This document shows, piece after piece, positions 1 to 6,760 of a DNA stretch of 36,586 bases. A program made the position numbers and the translations under genes. Numbering within the stretch: the stretch's first letter is position 1; every line of letters begins with the position of its first letter. The stretch comes from a bacterium (GTDB lineage: Bacteria; Planctomycetota; J058; JAJDCP01). The notes below the pieces were generated by a model, which saw only the letters and a list, made by a program, of their open reading frames with translations, was not told the DNA's origin and searched no databases. Where the stretch lies: NCBI GenBank assembly GCA_030428695.1, contig JAUIEM010000036.1:1-36586 (forward strand), read 5' to 3'.

Positions 1-9
1 AGACCGCCG

Positions 10-393
10 ATGCCCCGCAAGCCCGTGTTCGACCCCTTCCAGAAGCTGCTCGACAAGGAAGACCTCGAGCAGCAGACCTTCCAGACCCCGGGCGGCAAAC
101 GCGGCAAGCCCTTCAAGGTCGAGGAGAAGCAGCGCGACTACCTGCTCCTGCGCCTGTCGACCGGAGGCCGCATGCGGCTCGCCCCCGGCCCCTTCCAGGT
201 CGCGGTCAAGTTCCTCGAGGACTGCGGCTTCCGCGAGGACAACTGGCTCGAGGTCAAGGACCCGACCTTCGCCGACGTGCTCAAGCAGGAGAACGGCGGC
301 AAGCCCTGCACGAGCTACGTCCTGCCCCTGCTCGAATGCCTCGGCACGATCGAGATCGACCGCGGGCGACCGAACAAGGTGCGGCTGGCATAG
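10..393 (+). CDS. Small hypothetical protein, possibly winged-helix-like
   Basis: I do not recognise this 127-residue protein. The frame is open to the left edge of the window with no stop before the ATG, so the true start may lie outside and the gene may be longer. The product is rich in charged residues, with a basic lysine/glycine-rich N-terminal third, no signal peptide and no membrane segment, so it is probably cytoplasmic. Its last 30 residues (an SYVLPLLECLG helix, then an acidic strand and the basic turn RGRPNKVRL) resemble the recognition helix and wing of a winged-helix fold. That is only a weak inference. Codon use is strongly GC3, as in most of the window, which supports real coding. 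It is followed by a 336-base stretch without a gene. Confidence 0.6.
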   Translation: MPRKPVFDPFQKLLDKEDLEQQTFQTPGGKRGKPFKVEEKQRDYLLLRLSTGGRMRLAPGPFQVAVKFLEDCGFREDNWLEVKDPTFADVLKQENGGKPCTSYVLPLLECLGTIEIDRGRPNKVRLA

Positions 394-729
394 GACGACC
401 GCATCCGTCCATTCCCCCTCTCACAATTCTCGACACACCAACGACTTGCGAGGGACTTCCAGAAAGTCCTTCGGACTGCATCCCTGCGCGCCGTAGACTG
501 CCGCCCGGGCGCTCCGCCCGACGTTTTCTGAGCAGGATCTGCAAGATGGCGCGCATGGCCGACTACGGCATCTGCACCTGGAACCGCGACCGCATCGGTC
601 TGCCGGTTCCCGCGCCCCATCGTCCCTGCGACTGACAACGAACACCGTCGCAGGCTTCCGACCTGCGACGTCCCTTTGCACTTCTCGCATCCGAACGCGC
701 GGTCAGGGCCTGCCCCTGGAGGCTGGATC
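394..729. other. 336-bp intergenic stretch
   Basis: No convincing gene is seen here. The open frames crossing it have arginine/proline/serine-rich translations with no recognisable motif and no ribosome binding site. The one structured element is the stem-loop at 646-670. The last 12 bases hold the GGAGG ribosome binding site (718-722) of the MATE gene. Confidence 0.6.
646..670 (+). terminator. Perfect 9-bp stem-loop, possible terminator
   Basis: CGTCGCAGG (646-654) and CCTGCGACG (662-670) are perfect inverted repeats around a 7-base loop. The sequence continues TCCCTTT, a weak pyrimidine tract. It could be a factor-independent terminator reading rightward, or a structured leader for the MATE gene that starts 60 bases later. 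The missing long T run keeps confidence modest. Confidence 0.4.
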
Positions 730-2079
730 ATGGACTGGAAACGCGGCCGCGGCGGCCTGGACGAGCTGATCGAGACGTCCTGGCCGATCGTGGTCGGCAT
801 GTTGTCGTACACGGCGATGGGCGTCGCCGACACGTGGTTGGTCAGCCAGCTCGGCACGCGGGAGGTCGCCGCCGTCGGTATCGCCGCGACCGCGTACTTC
901 ACGGCCAACTCCTTCGCGATCGGCCTGCTCAGCGCCGTCAAGGTCCTGGTCTCGCAGGCCTTCGGGGCGGGGAAGACGCAGCGCATGCGCCGCGCCGGCT
1001 GGCTCGGCGTGGCCGCCGTGCTGCCCCTCGGCCTCGGCTCGCTGCTGCTCGGTCAGTGCGGGGGGCAGCTGTTCGCCCTGCTCGGCGGCAGCGCCGAGGT
1101 CCAGGCCCTGGCGCAGGAGTACTTCGGCATCCGGGTGTGGGGCAGCGGCTGCTGGTTCCTCGTGCTCGCGGTCAGCAGCTTCCTGCAGGCCCGGGGCGAG
1201 GTCAAGCTGCCGATGAAGCTGACGCTGCTCGCCAACTTCACCAACGTGCCGCTCAGCGCCGCGCTGGTCTTCGGCTGGGGGCCCTTCCCCGAGCTCGGCG
1301 TGCGCGGCGCGGCGCTCGGCTCGGCGCTGTCCTGGCTGCTCGCCTCGCTGCCGGCCGGCTGGCTGTTCCTGCGCCGGGCCGGGCCGTGGCCGCGGAAGGT
1401 CGGGGCGCAGCTCGGGCGCTTCCTGCGGGTCGGTTTGCCGATCGGGGTGCGGCGGGTCATCGAGGTGACCGGCTTCCTCGCCTTCACCGCGATGATCGCA
1501 CGGCTCGGGGACGAGCAGCTCGCCGCCCACCAGGTGACGCTGCGCATCATCAGCCTGAGCTTCCTGCCCGGCCACGGCATCGGGGAGGCGGCCTGCGTGC
1601 TGATCGGGAAGTACGTCGGCGCCAAGGACATCCCGGCCGCGCGGCGGGCCTTCGGCTGCGCGGTCGGGCTCGCGGTGACGGTGATGGGCTCGGCGGGGGT
1701 GCTGTTCCTGGTCGTGCCGGAGGGGCTGCTCGGTATGTTCCTCCAGGACGTCGGGGTGCTCGCCATCGGCCGCCAGCTGATGGGGGTCGCCGCCCTCTTC
1801 CAGGTCTTCGACGCGGTCGCCCTGTCCGCCTCGGGAGCCCTGAACGGCGGAGGCGACACGCGCTTCACGATGGTGGTCGGCATCGCGGGCTCGTGGCTGG
1901 TCTGCGTGCCGGGGGCCTACCTGTTCGGGATCGCCCTCAGCATGGGGGCGGTCGGGGCCTGGCTCGGGCTGACCGCCGACGTCACGACCCAGGCGGTGGT
2001 GCTGCTGGCCCGCTTCCGGAGCGGCCGCTGGCATGGAGACGCTGGTAGTACAGCGCCGCCAGCACCAGCGCATGCGTGA
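730..2079 (+). CDS. MATE family multidrug/metabolite exporter
   Basis: This is a 449-residue polytopic inner-membrane protein with the length and layout of MATE (NorM/DinF-like) antiporters, which use a sodium or proton gradient to expel organic cations and drugs. Family features are the N-terminal SWPIVVGMLSYTAMGVADTWLVSQLG segment (near residues 17-40), the LLANFTNVPLSAALVFGWGPFPELGVRGAALGS stretch and the GALNGGGDTRFTMVVGI motif in the second half. About twelve hydrophobic helices can be traced. I chose ATG 730 because GGAGG sits 7 bases upstream. An earlier TTG at 676 is in frame but has no such site and would add a non-conserved tail. The last 98 bases overlap the 3' end of the convergent Nudix gene. 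Substrate cannot be told from sequence. Confidence 0.93.
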   Translation: MDWKRGRGGLDELIETSWPIVVGMLSYTAMGVADTWLVSQLGTREVAAVGIAATAYFTANSFAIGLLSAVKVLVSQAFGAGKTQRMRRAGWLGVAAVLPLGLGSLLLGQCGGQLFALLGGSAEVQALAQEYFGIRVWGSGCWFLVLAVSSFLQARGEVKLPMKLTLLANFTNVPLSAALVFGWGPFPELGVRGAALGSALSWLLASLPAGWLFLRRAGPWPRKVGAQLGRFLRVGLPIGVRRVIEVTGFLAFTAMIARLGDEQLAAHQVTLRIISLSFLPGHGIGEAACVLIGKYVGAKDIPAARRAFGCAVGLAVTVMGSAGVLFLVVPEGLLGMFLQDVGVLAIGRQLMGVAALFQVFDAVALSASGALNGGGDTRFTMVVGIAGSWLVCVPGAYLFGIALSMGAVGAWLGLTADVTTQAVVLLARFRSGRWHGDAGSTAPPAPAHA

Positions 2080-2563
2080 TCTCCCCGCGCAGCACCCGGG
2101 CCTCGAGCTCGGCGCCGGGCACGAGCTCGACCTCGATCTGCTCGCCGCCGTCGGTGCGCTGCGCGGCGACCTTCTCACAGTCGAGGGCGAGGTAGCAGTG
2201 CAGGCGGTTGGTCTGGATCGCCGGGTTCGGGTCGCACACCCCGAGCAGCTGCCAGCTGCGGGCGGCGTAGCCGGTCTCCTCGAGCAGCTCGCGGGCGCCG
2301 GCGGCCTGGGCGTCGGCGTCCTCGGGGTCGACCATGCCGCCCGGGATCTCGAGCTGGAACTCCCGCCGCCCGACGCGGTACTGGCGGACGCAGACCAGCG
2401 CGCCCTCCGGGGTCAGGGGCACGACGTTGACCCAGTCCGGGGCGTCGAGCACGTAGAAGTCCTGCTCCCGTCCGGCCCACGGCAGCGGCGTCGGCTGGCG
2501 CAGCAGGGTGAAGATCGGCGTCTCGAGCAGGGTCTCGCTCGTCCGCGGCAGCAGGGGATCCAT
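1982..2563 (-). CDS. Nudix hydrolase, ADP-ribose/ADP-sugar pyrophosphatase type
   Basis: This 193-residue Nudix enzyme is predicted to hydrolyse a nucleoside diphosphate linked to another group, most likely ADP-ribose or an ADP-sugar, in the cytoplasm. The Nudix box runs from GGMVDPED to RELLEETGY (about residues 74-99). An EIPGG lead-in and a downstream DPNPAIQTNRLHCYLA segment are typical of the ADP-ribose pyrophosphatase branch. The box has Asp where the strict signature has its first Glu and one extra residue before REL. As far as I recall both are common in this branch, and the REL-EE core that binds metal is intact. The start codon overlaps the stop of the methyltransferase (TGATG), preceded by AAGGAGAG, so the two are probably translationally coupled. 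Confidence 0.9.
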   Translation of the reverse strand: MDPLLPRTSETLLETPIFTLLRQPTPLPWAGREQDFYVLDAPDWVNVVPLTPEGALVCVRQYRVGRREFQLEIPGGMVDPEDADAQAAGARELLEETGYAARSWQLLGVCDPNPAIQTNRLHCYLALDCEKVAAQRTDGGEQIEVELVPGAELEARVLRGEITHALVLAALYYQRLHASGRSGSGPAAPPPGS

Positions 2564-3180
2564 CAGCTCTCCTTGCGGGCGACCCCGCGCACGCTCGGCC
2601 GCGCCAGCGGGAACGCCTTGCGCATCGAGGCGCGGGTCAGCTCTTCGATGTGGAAGCCAGCGTCGGCGATCAGCCGCGCGGCGTCGCGGGTGAGGTGGCA
2701 GTTGCCGAACAGCAGCCGCCAGAGTGGCTCGATCCGCCGTTGCCAGCGCAGGCGCCCCGGCTTCCTCGTCGCCGCGACGTGCTCGATGAACAGGAGCTGC
2801 CCGCCCGGCCGCAGCAGCCGATGGACCCGTCGCAGGAAAGCTTCCGGATCGGCGACCGAGCACAGCACCAGGGTCATCACCGCCGTGTCGAAGCTCCCGT
2901 CGGGGGCCTCGAGCTCCTCGAAGCGCACGCCGCGGACCTCGACCCGGGGATCGCCGGCAGCCTCGCGGCGCAGGCTGCGGCGCAGCACACGGTGGGGCTC
3001 CACCAGCACCAGGGCGTCGGGCGCCGGCCCGTAGTGGGCCAGGTTCGCCCCCGTGCCCGCGCCGATCTCGAGGACCCGTCCGCGCGCCCGCCCGAGCAGG
3101 TCTGCGCGCCAGTCGCGCAGGCAGGCTGCCTCGGTGGGGCGCATCAGCCAATCGTAGGTGAGGGCGAAGGGGTACAGCAT
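2563..3180 (-). CDS. Class I SAM-dependent methyltransferase
   Basis: This is a 205-residue soluble methyltransferase of the UbiE/phospholipid-methyltransferase-like type. Motif I is VLEIGAGTGANLAHY (about residues 36-50), which binds S-adenosylmethionine. An acidic residue ends the next strand (LVLVEPH, about 57-63). The DGSFDTAVMTLVLCSVADPEAFLRRVHRLLRPGGQLLFIEH block (about 92-132) matches motifs II and III and the usual post-catalytic hairpin. The methyl acceptor cannot be inferred. The start at 3180 has GGAG 8 bases upstream, and a promoter-like box lies just ahead. It is the first gene of a two-gene unit with the Nudix gene, and diverges from the HEAT/PDZ-like gene. Confidence 0.9.
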   Translation of the reverse strand: MLYPFALTYDWLMRPTEAACLRDWRADLLGRARGRVLEIGAGTGANLAHYGPAPDALVLVEPHRVLRRSLRREAAGDPRVEVRGVRFEELEAPDGSFDTAVMTLVLCSVADPEAFLRRVHRLLRPGGQLLFIEHVAATRKPGRLRWQRRIEPLWRLLFGNCHLTRDAARLIADAGFHIEELTRASMRKAFPLARPSVRGVARKES

Positions 3181-3200
3181 GGGCGAGCTCCGGGGCTGTG

Positions 3201-3229
3201 GTTATACCAGGGGCCGCCGACGACGGGAA
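3201..3229 (-). promoter_or_regulatory. Candidate promoter of the methyltransferase-Nudix pair
   Basis: Reading the minus strand, TTCCCG (3229-3224), 17 bases and TATAAC (3206-3201) resemble a sigma-70 promoter, with five of six matches at -10. The -10 box lies about 20 bases before the methyltransferase ATG, leaving a very short leader that still includes its GGAG site. Confidence 0.4.
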
Positions 3230-3359
3230 TGCTCGATCGCGCAGCGCTGAGCGAGTAGACTGGGGTTTCCGGGAAAGTCCCATCCACGAGCCGCTCCCGC
3301 GCGTCTCTCCAGGTGTACGGTCCCGAGGCAACGCCGCGCCGGCGGCAACGGAGGAGAAG

Positions 3360-4124
3360 ATGCGTACGTCCCTGACGGTCGCCCTGGTCGTGTTCGCGAG
3401 CGCGGCGCTCGCGCAGGACACCGAGCCCGATCCGGTCCCCGCGCTGATCGAGCAGCTCGGTGACGAGAGCTTCGATGTGCGCGAGGCCGCCACCCAGAAG
3501 CTGGTCGAGCTCGGGGAAACGGCCGTCGAGGCCCTGCAGAAGGCGGCCGCCTCGCAGGACCCCGAGGTCGCCTGGCGGGCCGAGACAGCGCTCGCCCAGA
3601 TCGAGGAGAAGAAGCGCCAGGAGATCGAGCCCCAGGTGCTGCGTCCCGCCGCGATGGGCGAGTTCCGCATCGAGCTGCGGGTGGTCGACGGCGAAGGCGG
3701 CGTGGTGATCGAGCGCTTCGACGGCGGCGAGGGCCCGGGCGTGATCCTCGAGGGTGTCCCCGGGCTGGTCTTCGAAGGCGACCGCGCCGCGAACTTCCAA
3801 ACGAGCGCGCCGTCGCCTGTGCTGCGCGCGCACCTCGGCCTGGAGCCCGGCCAGGGCGTCGTGTTCGAGGAGAACAACGAGGGCCTCGAGCGCTTCGGCC
3901 TCGCGCCCTTCGACATCGTCCTCGGCGTCGACGACAGGCCGGCGACGAGCATCCTCGACCTGCTGCCGATGCTCGAGTCCGACGACGGCGAGACCTTCTC
4001 CCTCGAGCTGATCCGCCGTGGCGAGCGCCTGACCCGGGAAGTCGTCGTCGGCGCCGACCCGGAGCGGACCACCACCTCGCCAGCCGTGCCCGGGACCGAC
4101 GCCCCGCAACGCGACGACGAGTAG
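3360..4124 (+). CDS. Secreted HEAT-repeat protein with PDZ-like C-terminal domain
   Basis: This 254-residue exported protein has a clear signal peptide (MRTSLTVALVVFASAALAQ, probable cleavage after Ala-18 or Gln-19). Next comes an alpha-helical HEAT-like pair (about 25-85), with DESFDVREAATQKLVELG and DPEVAWRAETALAQI as the two repeat signatures. A linker and a beta-rich segment follow. The C-terminal region (about 155-232) reads as a PDZ-like fold: GLAPFDIVLGVDDRPATSILDLLPML resembles the PDZ 'GD.I..vdg..v' turn, and FSLELIRRGERL the last strand. ATG 3360 was chosen over upstream codons because it begins the signal peptide and follows GGAGGAGAAG. It probably acts outside the inner membrane as a protein-binding module. 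I see no catalytic motif. The last 20 residues are a polar, probably disordered tail. Confidence 0.85.
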   Translation: MRTSLTVALVVFASAALAQDTEPDPVPALIEQLGDESFDVREAATQKLVELGETAVEALQKAAASQDPEVAWRAETALAQIEEKKRQEIEPQVLRPAAMGEFRIELRVVDGEGGVVIERFDGGEGPGVILEGVPGLVFEGDRAANFQTSAPSPVLRAHLGLEPGQGVVFEENNEGLERFGLAPFDIVLGVDDRPATSILDLLPMLESDDGETFSLELIRRGERLTREVVVGADPERTTTSPAVPGTDAPQRDDE

Positions 4125-4196
4125 ACCCTGGACGCGCCGCGCCTGCCCCTTTCCGACGCTCTCGTCACGGTCGCGCCGCCGGCCGCTGCGGCGTGA

Positions 4197-4436
4197 ATGG
4201 CTGCCTACCTGGAGCGGAACTGGGACCGTTTCCGGCCGGTCTCCCCCACCCCCGTTGCGGGCTACTTCACCACCGCGAAGGGGGAGCGCCGCCTGCGGGA
4301 GGTTCCTACCCCGCTCGCCCACGGCACCGGCCTGCCGCTGGTGATCTTCGCTCCGGACGAACACGGTCCGATCGTCGGTCACCTCAACCCGGTTGAGGCA
4401 CCGGGATTTCGTCGCGAGGGCCCGGAGGCCGCTTGA
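4197..4436 (+). CDS. Small hypothetical ORF, possibly a gene remnant
   Basis: This is a 79-residue open frame that I do not recognise. Its composition is protein-like (NWDRFRPVSPTPVAGYFT near the start, LPLVIFAPDEHGPIVGHLNP in the middle) and not the Arg/Pro/Ala noise of most non-coding frames here. However, there is no ribosome binding site and the ATG directly follows an in-frame TGA. It may be the surviving piece of a longer gene, perhaps related to the fragment at 4486-4653. It lies between the HEAT/PDZ-like gene and the glycosyltransferase, in a stretch that looks eroded. Confidence 0.3.
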   Translation: MAAYLERNWDRFRPVSPTPVAGYFTTAKGERRLREVPTPLAHGTGLPLVIFAPDEHGPIVGHLNPVEAPGFRREGPEAA

Positions 4437-4485
4437 GATCGGGCGCTTCGAGTCTTCGAGCAGCGGAGCCCACGCAGCGCCATAG

Positions 4486-4653
4486 GTGAGCAGCGCAGAA
4501 GGCATCCTGCAGCGCAGGCTCAGTCACCTGCTGCGCGCTGGTTGGGTGACCGACTGGCGGGGCCTGTTCCCGCTTCCCGCGGACGAGACGCTGCTCGCGC
4601 CGCACCGCGCGGAGCGGGAGGAGGCGCTGCGCAGGTTGCGGGCCGAAGACTGA
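4486..4653 (+). pseudogene. Possible gene fragment of 55 codons
   Basis: This short frame starts at GTG immediately after an in-frame TAG and ends with TGA at 4651-4653. Its translation (RRLSHLLRAGWVTDWRGLFPLPADETLLAP, then an acidic/arginine helix) looks like a natural C-terminus, with three tryptophans/aromatic residues and an amphipathic end. It has no ribosome binding site and no match I recognise. With the 4197-4436 frame it fits a decayed gene, but the two are in different frames with stops between. This, with flanking bases, is all I see between 4437 and the glycosyltransferase at 4771. Confidence 0.25.
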
Positions 4654-4770
4654 GGAGTGCGCCGGTCGGGTGCCCGTCCCCCAGCTTTTCGTCGGCGTCG
4701 TCGCTGGTCGGAGCGCGGGACACCTGCTACCGTGAGGGAGCGCTACAACGATTGCCTGGCCCTCCCTGGC

Positions 4771-5571
4771 ATGAGATTCTCGTTCTGTATCCACATCAAG
4801 GACCGGCTGCGGCAGCTGCGCCAGGTCCTGATCCGCAACCTGGCGAGCCACCGACGCTACGCGGCGTTCGTCGAGTTCGTTCTGGTCGACCTCGGCAGCA
4901 CGGACGGTCTGCTCGATTGGGTCAAACGACACTGTGCCGAGGACATGAGGACAGGGTTCCTCAGGGTCTTTCGTGTCGACAGCAGCGGTGCCTACCACGC
5001 GTCGGTCGCGAAGAACACGGCGCACTACCTCGCCTCCGGCGACTACCAGCGGACATTGGACGCCGACAACTTCGTCGATCCCGCGGAAGCCGTGCGGTCG
5101 ATCGCCACCTTCCGCGCCAGCGACGACAAGGTCGTCATCCACGGCTGGTCGGGGCGGCTCTACGACGGCACCTTCGGGAGCATCACGATGTGCAGGGCAC
5201 ACTTCCACGCGCTCGGCGGGTACGACGAGGAGCTGCTCCCGATGGGGTACCAGGACAAGGACCTGATCGTCCGCGCCGTGGCCTTGCACGGACTGCGGGT
5301 CCACCGTCCGGACAGGCTGCGCTTCCGGGTGAATCGGCTGCTGGCGAAGAGAGGTGGAAGGTGGACGGGGCTTCTGTCGAAGCTCGTCAACAGACGTCGG
5401 GCGCTCAGGAACTCGAAGATCGAGTCGACCCTGCACACCGAGGGAGACCTCTCCTGGCGGGAGATGGATCGCCGGAATCGTCGGCGGAGCCGGGCGAACA
5501 TCCAGCGCCGGAAGTACGTCGCGAACTCCGGAGTCTACGGCATCCGGAGCGGCATCCAGAGGGTCCGCTGA
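4771..5571 (+). CDS. GT2-like glycosyltransferase (GT-A fold)
   Basis: This is a 266-residue cytoplasmic glycosyltransferase-like protein. FSFCIHIKDRL at the N-terminus is the first nucleotide-binding strand and loop, and FVEFVLVDLGSTDGLLDWV (about 34-51) is the 'D.gStDgt' strand. LDADNFVD (96-103) holds the DxD metal-binding motif, and GGYDEELLPMGYQDKDLIVRA (149-169) matches the galactosyltransferase-type C-terminal acceptor region. No membrane helix is seen. The basic tail after residue 190 is unusual. ATG 4771 sits just before the first strand; there is no good ribosome binding site, and a GTG at 4732 is an alternative. Arginine is often AGA/AGG here (about ten codons), whereas neighbours use CGC/CGG, which suggests recent acquisition. 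Donor and acceptor sugars are unknown. Confidence 0.8.
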   Translation: MRFSFCIHIKDRLRQLRQVLIRNLASHRRYAAFVEFVLVDLGSTDGLLDWVKRHCAEDMRTGFLRVFRVDSSGAYHASVAKNTAHYLASGDYQRTLDADNFVDPAEAVRSIATFRASDDKVVIHGWSGRLYDGTFGSITMCRAHFHALGGYDEELLPMGYQDKDLIVRAVALHGLRVHRPDRLRFRVNRLLAKRGGRWTGLLSKLVNRRRALRNSKIESTLHTEGDLSWREMDRRNRRRSRANIQRRKYVANSGVYGIRSGIQRVR

Positions 5572-5660
5572 GCCCGGTGGATCAAACGGATCGAGGCTGG
5601 CGCGAGGCCCGGTCTTCGCGGCAGACGTGGCCGCCTCGAGGCCCGCGGTGAGGAGTACCG

Positions 5661-6575
5661 CTAGCGCCGTACGCCCTCGGCGCCATGGCGGACACCTTCG
5701 GCGCCGTGGCGTACGCCCTCGGCGCCATGGCGGACACCTTCGGCGCCGTGGCGTACGCCTTCGCCGCCATGGCGGACGCCTTCGCCCCCGTGGCGTACGC
5801 CTTCCCCGCCGTGGCGTACGCCTTCCCCGCCGTGGCGTACGCCTTCCCCGCCATGGCGAACCCCTCCGTGGCGTACGCCTTCCCCCCCATGGCGTACACC
5901 TTCGCCGCCATGACGGACCCCCCCGTGGCGGACACCTTCCCCGCCATGGCGAACCCCCCCGTGGCGTACGCCTTCCCCGCCGTGGCGTACGCCTTCGCCG
6001 CCATGGCGAACCCCACCGTGTCTCACACCTTCCCCGCCATGGCGGACACCTTCGCCGCCATGGCGAACCCCCCCGTGGCGGACACCTTCCCCGCCATGGC
6101 GGACACCTTCGCCGCCATGGCGAACCCCACCGTGTCTCACACCTTCGCCGCCATGGCGGACACCTTCGCCGCCATGACGGACCCCCCCGTGGCGGACACC
6201 TTCGCCGCCATGGCGAACCCCCCCGTGGCGGACACCTTCGCCGCCATGGCGGACACCTTCGCCGCCATGACGGACCCCCCCGTGGCGTACACCTTCGCCG
6301 CCATGACGGACACCTTCGCCGCCATGGCGGACACCTTCGGCGCCGTGGCGTACGCCCTCATGTCTCACACCTTCTCCGCCGTGGCGGACTCCTTCCCCAC
6401 CGTGCCGGATCCCTTGCCGGACGCCTTCCCCGCCGGGGGCGGCGCCGAGCTGGCCCTTGAGCTGCGCCAGCTCGCGACCCAGACGGGCGATCTCTTCCAT
6501 CGCTGCGTTCCAGTCCGCGGAGCGGATCAAGTCCCCCGGCCCGACCTTGCGTGCGGCGAATCCCTGCGCTGGCAT
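5661..6575 (-). CDS. Tandem-repeat protein, about 40 Gly-Glu-Gly-Val-Arg-His units
   Basis: This 304-residue protein has a unique N-terminal domain of about 47 residues (KVGPGDLIRSADWNAAMEEI, then the coiled-coil-like ARLGRELAQLKGQLGAA). The rest is a pure repeat of heptads GGEGVRH (or GAEGVRH) mixed with pentads GGVRH, often in a 7-7-5 order giving a 19-residue super-repeat. The C-terminus ends in GAEGVRR. No signal peptide or membrane helix is seen. The start is supported by GGGGAG 5 bases upstream. Repeat copies differ mostly by synonymous changes in this frame: His CAT/CAC, Val GTC/GTA/GTG, Gly GGT/GGC, and even VRH written as GTG AGA CAC. This shows the minus frame is the selected one. 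The N-terminal block recalls attachment segments of phage-tail-like or fibre proteins. The His and Arg load suggests metal or polyanion binding. Both ideas are inference. It lies 185 bases downstream of the TPR kinase on the same strand. Confidence 0.82.
   Translation of the reverse strand: MPAQGFAARKVGPGDLIRSADWNAAMEEIARLGRELAQLKGQLGAAPGGEGVRQGIRHGGEGVRHGGEGVRHEGVRHGAEGVRHGGEGVRHGGEGVRHGGVRHGGEGVRHGGEGVRHGGVRHGGEGVRHGGVRHGGEGVRHGGEGVRHGGVRHGGEGVRHGGEGVRHGGVRHGGEGVRHGGEGVRHGGVRHGGEGVRHGGEGVRHGGVRHGGEGVRHGGVRHGGEGVRHGGEGVRHGGVRHGGEGVRHGGEGVRHGGEGVRHGGEGVRHGGEGVRHGAEGVRHGAEGVRHGAEGVRHGAEGVRR
5664..6435. repeat. Tandem repeat tract of 21-bp and 15-bp units (57-bp super-repeat)
   Basis: Units such as CGCCATGGCGGACACCTTCG and variants follow one another head to tail for about 770 bases, in lengths of 21 and 15 bases. 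All unit lengths are multiples of three, so copy-number change would not break the minus-strand frame. Other frames also stay open across most of the tract, giving misleading ORFs on both strands. Confidence 0.95.
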
Positions 6576-6760
6576 GTGTGCTCCCCCTCGGTGGACGGCA
6601 TGTGATGCGGACCGCGGTCCCGCGGTACTTCCCTTCTCCCGTCACGAAGGGGAGGGTCACGATTTCTCGCGGTTTTCCGTCGGTCGCTACGGACAGGGTG
6701 CCCGCGGGGCGTTACGAGGGTGTGGAGGAAGCCGTTACCCTGGACGGGAAGGCCGGAGGT

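Noticed and set aside
336..635. 99-codon frame after the first gene
   Set aside because: It overlaps the first gene out of frame, has no ribosome binding site and its composition looks like non-coding GC-rich sequence.
4384..5436. 350-codon minus-strand frame opposite the glycosyltransferase
   Set aside because: It lacks motifs and a ribosome binding site, and the opposite strand has GT-A motifs including the DxD.
5664..6435. Possible CRISPR array
   Set aside because: Units are contiguous with no unique spacers, lengths are 15 and 21 bases, and the tract is an open reading frame. No cas genes are present.
5685..6605. Plus-strand frame with MADTFGAVAYA repeats
   Set aside because: Repeat differences change its amino acids (Met/Val, Asp/Tyr) while being silent in the minus frame. 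It has no ribosome binding site and no unique domain at its start.
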